Origin: Anodontia alba
Taxonomy: Eukaryota; Mollusca; Bivalvia; Lucinida; Lucinidae
Length of the DNA stretch: 64,000 nucleotides
NCBI GenBank assembly: GCA_964016985.1
Contig: OZ024827.1
Coordinates: forward strand, 77,578,335-77,642,334
Reading direction: 5' to 3'
Every line of letters begins with the position of its first letter. Within the stretch, counting starts at the first letter, position 1. Position numbers and translations under genes: made by a program. The notes under the pieces were generated by a model. That model saw only the letters and a list, made by a program, of their open reading frames with translations, ran no database searches and was not told the origin of the DNA. Positions 57,928-64,000 of this stretch are shown here, piece by piece.

Positions 57928-58329
57928 ATCAGACAGTAGTTAGCTATTCATAACATGTAAATATGAGAAAAAAGTATCCTAAGATTGTTAAGTCATGAGC
58001 CTTATTCATGTTAACTAATGGATAGCTTGTTTTAATTCACAACCCTAATTGGAATTCGTAGAAAGCACATATTAATGCTTTGTACAGACAGACACTTTCC
58101 AGTGGTTGTAAGCGACAAAGTATCTAATAGACTCTTTCATCAGCTATCCAGCGCCTACAGAATTTGTTAAAGCTCATATAACAGGGCTGAATTATTTATT
58201 TTATCAGAAATCTGAGAGACAAAAACATTGTATCGATCTGAGGACAGATTGTGCTCCGAATGTTTAACTCTGCCGCTCTCTCTGGGCTACATAAGAGAGG
58301 AATTATTGGTGATTTTTTTTTTTTTTTTT

Positions 58330-59345
58330 TTTTTTTTGCATGAAATGTCAAATCCTATTTTCTGGGAAATATAAGAAACGTATTTCAAAATGTCTGCTTA
58401 CCACTGTCTGGGCAAATTCAGCTGACGACAAATTGATGAGACTTTTTCTTATTTTTTCCCAAAAAACAGATTTAGAAATTTCATGCAAATTGTCTGAAAT
58501 GGAGTCAATATGCATGAATGTCAAACCCTGTTTCTGGGGAAAAGAAAATATCAAAAAATGAAATATTTTTCATATTTTCCCAGAAAACAGGTTTTGACAT
58601 TTAGTGCTGAATTTCTCCGTTACAGACAGTTTATATGAAATGTCAAATCTCGTTTTCTGCAAAAAAGTAAGAAAACTATTTCAAAATATGTCGTATACAT
58701 GTATATGTCGTCTGCTGAAATTTCTACTCAGAGTGCTCAGCGTTAATGAAAGACCAGATGCTAAGATAGCGTAACATTAGCGACAGAAGTCCGTCAGCTG
58801 TTCGTAGGAACGATCAATCCTTAAACAGTGTTAATTGACACTGTCCGTCACGTGCTCACAGTAGGATAATACTCTGCCAGATTGACTTTTCTATAAATGC
58901 TGCCATTTGTCTTTAACAGCATCATATACGCGACGGAACTTACTGTACCAGAAGTATGTTAATGCTTAGCATGCTGGGTAAAAATATTCAGAAGACGACA
59001 TGTTAAAATATTTTTTCTTATTATTTTCCCAGAAAAACAGGTTTTGACATTTTATGCAAATTGTCTCCAATGGAGACAATTTGCATGAAATGTTAAATCC
59101 TCTTTCCTGGGAAATATAAGACCAAAATATAATGTCAAATCCTGTTTCCTGGAAAAAAAGAAAAATATTTCAAAAGTCGGCTGCTTGAAATATTTTTCGT
59201 ATTTTCCAAGAAAACAGGTTTTGACATTCCATGCAAATTGTTTGCAATGGAGACAATTTGCATGAAATTAAAAATCCTATTTTCTGGGAAAAATAAGAAA
59301 ATGTATCATCAATTTGTCGTATGTTGAATTGGCCAAAGGATAAAC
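58330..59345. repeat. Several family G palindromes
   Basis: Repeated inverted blocks TTTGACATTTCATGCAAATTG and complements, CCAGAAAACAGG/CCTGTTTTCTGG and GTCGTCTGCTGAA occur in at least four arms. They form one complex at 58330-58745 and one at 58975-59345, separated by about 230 bp of non-repeat sequence. A T run lies at 58313-58337. Confidence 0.75.
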
Positions 59346-59518
59346 GCACTTCGTTATGGCATTCTAAAATCACAATTTGGAGGGAAGGAAGAAACAAAAT
59401 TGATTAAATGCAGTAAAAGCAACAGAAATAAAGATATTTTATTCGACAAGTTTTGTGGCTGTATCTGCAGTTAAAATAGTGGTGCTGAAACTGTAATAGA
59501 ATTACAATTCTGTTAACA

Positions 59519-60107
59519 ATGTATGCGAGGGAAGATAATAGTTTTGCGGTGATAGTAGACCAAGCTATAGACGCAAACCGAAGGATGAGGTCAGACGCGA
59601 AACATCCAAATCATGCTTTAATTCATGGTGTGAATAACTTACACTTGTCTCCATTCGGAAGAAAACGATCCTCTTCTTTCAAGAAGCCGAGATCTCCACC
59701 ATTAGAAGCTTTGTCAGATGACGATATGCGCCCGCGAACATGCAGTATGCCAACTCGGAACACCATTAAAAAGCCTGGACGTCTTAGCCATCACGCTCTA
59801 CATCTTGAAGTTGAAAGTGAACTATACACCTTACGGTCTTTTTCTACCACGGCGAAAGGCGATGTTGTCAATAGAGGGGACTCCCTGCGCTCAAGAAGTA
59901 CAAACAGTGTATATTCATCAGGAAGCGAATTTTGCCCCCTGTCACCTTCTTCAAGGACGTCTAGTTCTATTTCACATGACAGTTTTGGTGAGGGCTGTGC
60001 GGGTCCGTTTCGGGTAGCTGTCCTGGGTGCCTCAGGTGTCGGCAAAACGGCAATTACGCAACAGTTTATGACTTCGGAATACCTTGGAGGATTTGACACA
60101 AGCATAG
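59519..60107 (+). CDS. RGK-family (Rad/Gem/Rem-like) small GTPase, first coding exon
   Basis: This exon codes for 196 residues plus one base and ends in a consensus donor, ATAG|GTGAGT. An in-frame TGA at 59486 precedes the start, so the ATG at 59519 is the likely initiator. The N-terminal 160 residues are basic and serine-rich, typical of RGK extensions. RTCSMP (73-78) fits the R-x-x-S-x-P 14-3-3 site. The GTPase fold starts at FRVAVLG (164), with P-loop GASGVGKT (170-177), then QFMTSEYLGGFDTSI (182-196). QFMTSEY and the absence of the usual switch threonine here resemble invertebrate RGK proteins. In animals RGK proteins sit under the plasma membrane, inhibit voltage-gated calcium channels and affect cytoskeletal signalling; that role is taken from the family. 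Remaining G-motifs must lie on exons beyond the window. Confidence 0.88.
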
Positions 60108-60307
60108 GTGAGTCGAATGCGTCTTGTTGTTTTCGTCACCACAAATGATATTTAACCTAAATACTCCTTCCCATTTTTGTTCGTAAACGTTAAACAAGTC
60201 CATTTAACTCTTTCAGTCCTGCGTTGCTGAAGTGCACTCTTCTGTCCTTGAATTTGGATCAGTCCACTGGTGCAAATAGGGGATTTCAGTCTAAAACAAA
60301 AAACGAA

Positions 60308-60376
60308 GGCAAACAGTGTAGATCTTGATGGAATGGCTCGTTACGAGCCGTTCCATCAGGATCTACACTGTTTGCC
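60308..60376. mobile_element. Short hairpin element family F, 60.3 kb
   Basis: A near-perfect 69 bp foldback, GGCAAACAGTGTAGATCTTG and complement around CTCGTTACGAG. Confidence 0.85.
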
Positions 60377-60768
60377 TTCTTTTTTGCCATACTGAAAATG
60401 TTAATGTGTCGTAAACTGCTAAATGGGCAGCAACCAGAGAAGATTCTGATCAGACGCTGCGTTCTGAAATAGGTCTACCCTGTTTGCGCTCAGACCTGTC
60501 AGTCCGAATACTAAGGAAAATTGACTTAGTGTGATTTTACTAGAAGTATGGTACATGTATACGTATAAATATTTAGACGATTTAATTCCTTAACTTGCTA
60601 ATCAGTTGTTTTGAAAAGTCAGTTTGACTGCATGATGATGTTTGTAATAAGTGCTGTTTGAATGCAAACGGTGTTGCCCCTGATCAAACTGTTGTGGCCT
60701 GAGTAGTTTGATATAAGTAATCACTGTAAGCTCCAGAAATGGAATTTTGCGTGTTGCTTGCAAAACGG

Positions 60769-60772
<4 letters not shown>

Positions 60773-60840
<68 letters not shown>

Positions 60841-60841
60841 G
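60773..60841. repeat. GT then GA microsatellite
   Basis: About 23 GT units directly followed by about 11 GA units within the RGK intron; spurious Cys/Val and Ser/Leu frames overlap it. Confidence 0.97.
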
Positions 60842-61856
60842 CCACAAGGTGTGATATTGTACCTTCAGGCATAAGCGCCAAACGAAGACTCAGATCAGCC
60901 TCATTGCGCATCTGCACAGCCTAATCAGTAATCTTTGCCCGCATGAAGACACTTTGCATTCGCGGTAATCTTATACATATTCGAAACAGTATTGGAATAT
61001 TTTAGACATATACAATGCATTTATGCACGTGAGCTGTCTGTCAAAGTTACTACACGTATCTGTGCATTTAAGAATGACCTGACGCCACGGCTAACCCGCA
61101 AGGCTCGAACTACCCATATATCGAACAAATTTCTATGATCACAAAGATGTTCGAGCCATTGAAGTGCGACTGTAAATAAGATTTGGCATTGTCTACGAAT
61201 TCTTGTGAAACGAGTGGCATGAAACAAACAAGCATTTTACTGTGAAACATAAAAACAATTAATGCTTATAAATGTAATTTGCTATCATTTTTATTTAGCG
61301 TATAAATGGATAAAAGCGAACATCTTTGACTTGAAAGTTTGACCATTCTGACCACTGAAGACTCAAATCTACATTTATTTGCATTCGGTCCATGTTATGA
61401 GAAGAACATCTAACTTTACATGCCGATTTTTATCGTTTCCATTGAAATCTGCTTGTTTGGCTGGGTTAAAAATGGTGCACGTTTCGTACATGCATTTTAA
61501 ACATAAATAAATAAATGACCTGACTTCAACAAAACTTGTAAAGTTGTCATATGCCTATAGTAAAGATGCACTAATTTGTACAGTATTCTAAAAAGAAACA
61601 GAATATAATTTTTATAAGAATCATTTGAAAGTAAGAAATAATCTAATACACAACAATAGCTAGAATTATGCTGAAATCTATATTGAACCATTATCTGTTC
61701 GACAGGATTCCTTTCGGACCGATAACGCTCCGATATAGATCTAAGTAGAATGTTAGCTGGGCTAGGTTTTACTGAGTCTGTAATGTACAACACAGCTCTT
61801 GAAAGCCTCCATCCATCGTTAAGCCTTTCATCCCTACAGATCAATACAGAAACCTT

Positions 61857-61925
61857 AGCAAGCAGTGCAGATCCTGATGAGACGGCTCATAACGAGCCGT
61901 CTCATCAGGATCTCCACTGTTTGCC
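61857..61925. mobile_element. Short hairpin element family F, 61.9 kb
   Basis: AGCAAGCAGTGCAGATCCTG and complement around CTCATAACGAG; near-perfect foldback. Confidence 0.85.
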
Positions 61926-64000
61926 ATTCTGTTATTGCTTTCTGACTGAAATCCCTATATGCAACAATGGATGAGTCCAAATTCAGAGATGGAAGAGTCC
62001 ATGTCAGAAACTCAGAGGTGAAAGGATTTAGTGATGTTCTATTTCAGATATACTAGTAGTCTAATGCACTATTTTATGTAAATTTATTTCAGATTCTAAT
62101 GCTAAAAACACGCGGTATTTAATTACTCGGTATTGAGAAAACTCCGGTCATATACATGACATCGAGCTGAATTACAGTAGAAACATCAAGACATGGCAAT
62201 ACATTTTAAAATAGAATACCTATGGGACAAAGAGCTAGGGACTGCTGAAAACTGGATACATGGGAAATATTGAATTAACTAGAGAAACTTCGGCGGCCAC
62301 ACAAAGCTTAAATATGCGCCGCTGATACAACATCAGTTCCATGTTGCAATGTCGGATTGGACTTGATACAGCAACGCCCTAGCACCGTGTGCCCGCAGGA
62401 ATGATAGGTAGATAGCTGTTGGGGAGGGGGACGGGGGATATCACTCTAAATACAAGATAAACATATCTAATGACAAAGGGAAATAAAATCGTTAACAATC
62501 GGAGTTCCCATGGTCTGCTACGTAGTCACCTTTGTATTAATTTATGTCGGCGTATGTGCAACATAAGTTATCATCCTGTAGATTGGGCCCGGGCGCTGCG
62601 AATCAAATGAGTCCCCGCGAAGGCCTAGATCTAAATGTAAAGACCAATCAGAATTTTCACCGATGACTTCGCATAGCAATAACGTGTTATATGTCTCACA
62701 TGGAAGGCACAGACCAGTCTGTGTAAGTGGACAGTCTGAGCTGAGTCCGCTTACTAATAAACAACTTATAAACAAACCAAACAGTTTACTTGTTGCCCAT
62801 AATGATGCATAGATGAGTTGGTATTTATTGCCTGTAATAATTCATGGATGAGTTAGTAGCCCTCAACACGGACAGAACAAATACATGTATATGTTTCACC
62901 ACTATGGAAGCTGTGGGGGAGGAGGGTTGGGGTCCCGTAAAGCTGGCTTAAGCCCGTCACCTCCCCCCCCCCCAACCCCCACACCCACCCCTGCTGTAAA
63001 ACATTACTTATCGTTCCAAGGCGGTACTATGTAGTGTTTCACTTTCTAATGTTTTTCTTTTAACAATTATGCAAGAGTTTGATTTGGGTAACAGAGTTAC
63101 CACATTTTTGGGAAAGAATTGCCAACTCTGCTTGCCATCTGTTCATTTTGTGGCTGCTTAATTGTGTTTGCCTGTCTATCCGTTTGGTGTTGGGGTTTGA
63201 TGTGAATCTGATTGTATCAGTTCCAGAGTCCACTTATTAATTATGCTATTTTGGATATACCTTAATTTCTTCACACTTTCCTGGCTATAGTCAGAAAATT
63301 TCTAAACTACTATCCTTTCGACATCACTCGGAACGACTTTTTTGCTTGGCGTTTTATTTTAAATGAAACTATTCTGTTCTGATTGATGATATCTTATCAG
63401 AAACCATTTGTCTATTCTGTTTCTGTGTTTTGTTCTCAAATATTTACCCTAAAATTAAATGTACGGCCAAAAATTGATCTGATCTATGCAATTTCTATAA
63501 TAAAGCGATTGTTTTGAATTTTTGTCTAAGGATACATCTTTTACTTTTCTATGCTGAATTTGAATTATTGATGTTTCATAACAATATTGTGAAAATTTCA
63601 GAAAGTTTGAACAAGCGGAACTTGTTGATAATCTGCCTCCAAGCTACCTACCTACAGATTTCTGCATAATTTTGCACTCATTTTTACTATTGATAAAAGT
63701 GAAAATGTTTTATTTGTTTTAAATACCAATGACTAGAATAAAACTGTTTGAGCATAGGTAGTTACGACAAATGGTTTTGCATTAAATCAGGACAAAAGTT
63801 TGCAAATTTATCTTTTTCTGTGTGTAAAGCGCCAAACAAAAAAAAAACAAACAAAAAAAAACAAAAAAAAAAACCGACTTTCTGAAAGATGCTGAAGGCA
63901 CAGTAGTTTGTGGTTTGTTGAGAATTCACTTTTAACGGATGTCATTTTGTTATTATCGAATAAATTGAAATAAGCCTAACTCTGATGAAGCTATTAAATT

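Larger units (their letters stand above)
60108..64000 (+). other. First coding intron of the RGK gene (continues past window)
   Basis: Starts with a strong donor. No second exon with the expected RGK switch II/G3 region was recognised before the window ends, so the intron is at least 3.9 kb or the next exon was missed. It holds family F hairpins, a GT/GA microsatellite, a fragment of a TACAGT MITE (about 61065-61185) and a C-rich tract (62955-62985). The part from about 63000 has A-rich tracts (63830-63875) and no visible gene. Confidence 0.6.

Noticed and set aside
62542..62775. 77-codon minus frame in the RGK intron
   Set aside because: No family resemblance, on the strand opposite the gene, and no splice or start context; likely chance.

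Overview
This window is eukaryotic, AT-rich and almost entirely non-coding, and is dominated by nested mobile elements. It contains hairpin MITEs, two Tc1/mariner transposases, a LINE and tRNA-like repeats. The single convincing host gene piece is the first coding exon of an RGK-type (Rad/Gem/Rem) small GTPase at the right edge. These repeat types, and the invertebrate character of that GTPase, suggest a marine invertebrate, most plausibly a bivalve mollusc. That is an inference; no species marker was identified.

Layout. Positions 1-3919 are the right two thirds of a long transposon (copy A). A second copy, >99% alike by eye, lies complete at 16560-22406 (copy B, about 5.85 kb). Each end carries an array of CGTTT/CCAAT motifs, in opposite orientation at the two ends, plus short imperfect terminal inverted repeats flanked by TA. 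No transposase is visible inside, so it is probably non-autonomous. Copy A abuts and appears to have split a reverse-transcriptase relic (3922-4215). Relatives of that relic occur at 8880-9462 and 13690-13930. Between the copies lie small hairpin elements, a two-part 0.6-0.7 kb dispersed repeat (8.06 and 14.47 kb), and a Tc1/IS630 DD34E transposase pseudogene (12539-13488) sitting in a MITE.

From 23.9 to 59.3 kb the sequence is a patchwork. A roughly 280 bp hairpin MITE (TIR CATYACGAAAACAYGCCTAT) has about 27 copies in the window, twice nested in itself. There are TACAGT-ended pogo-like MITEs, a jockey/CR1-like LINE on the minus strand (29554 to about 33300) carrying three MITE insertions, a large foldback element (39440-40665), and a mariner DD34D copy with intact 25 bp TIRs but a broken transposase (52367-53633). 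The most striking item is a 1.33 kb foldback element at 41443-42771. It is bounded by a perfect 15 bp inverted repeat and filled with roughly 60 units of about 21 bp, each built on the 10 bp palindrome CCTACGTAGG, with the spacers changing strand part-way.

From 59.5 kb the RGK exon (59519-60107) ends in a consensus splice donor. The remaining 3.9 kb is its first coding intron, again holding small hairpin elements and microsatellites. The mobile elements do not form a pathway; their nesting gives a relative insertion order.
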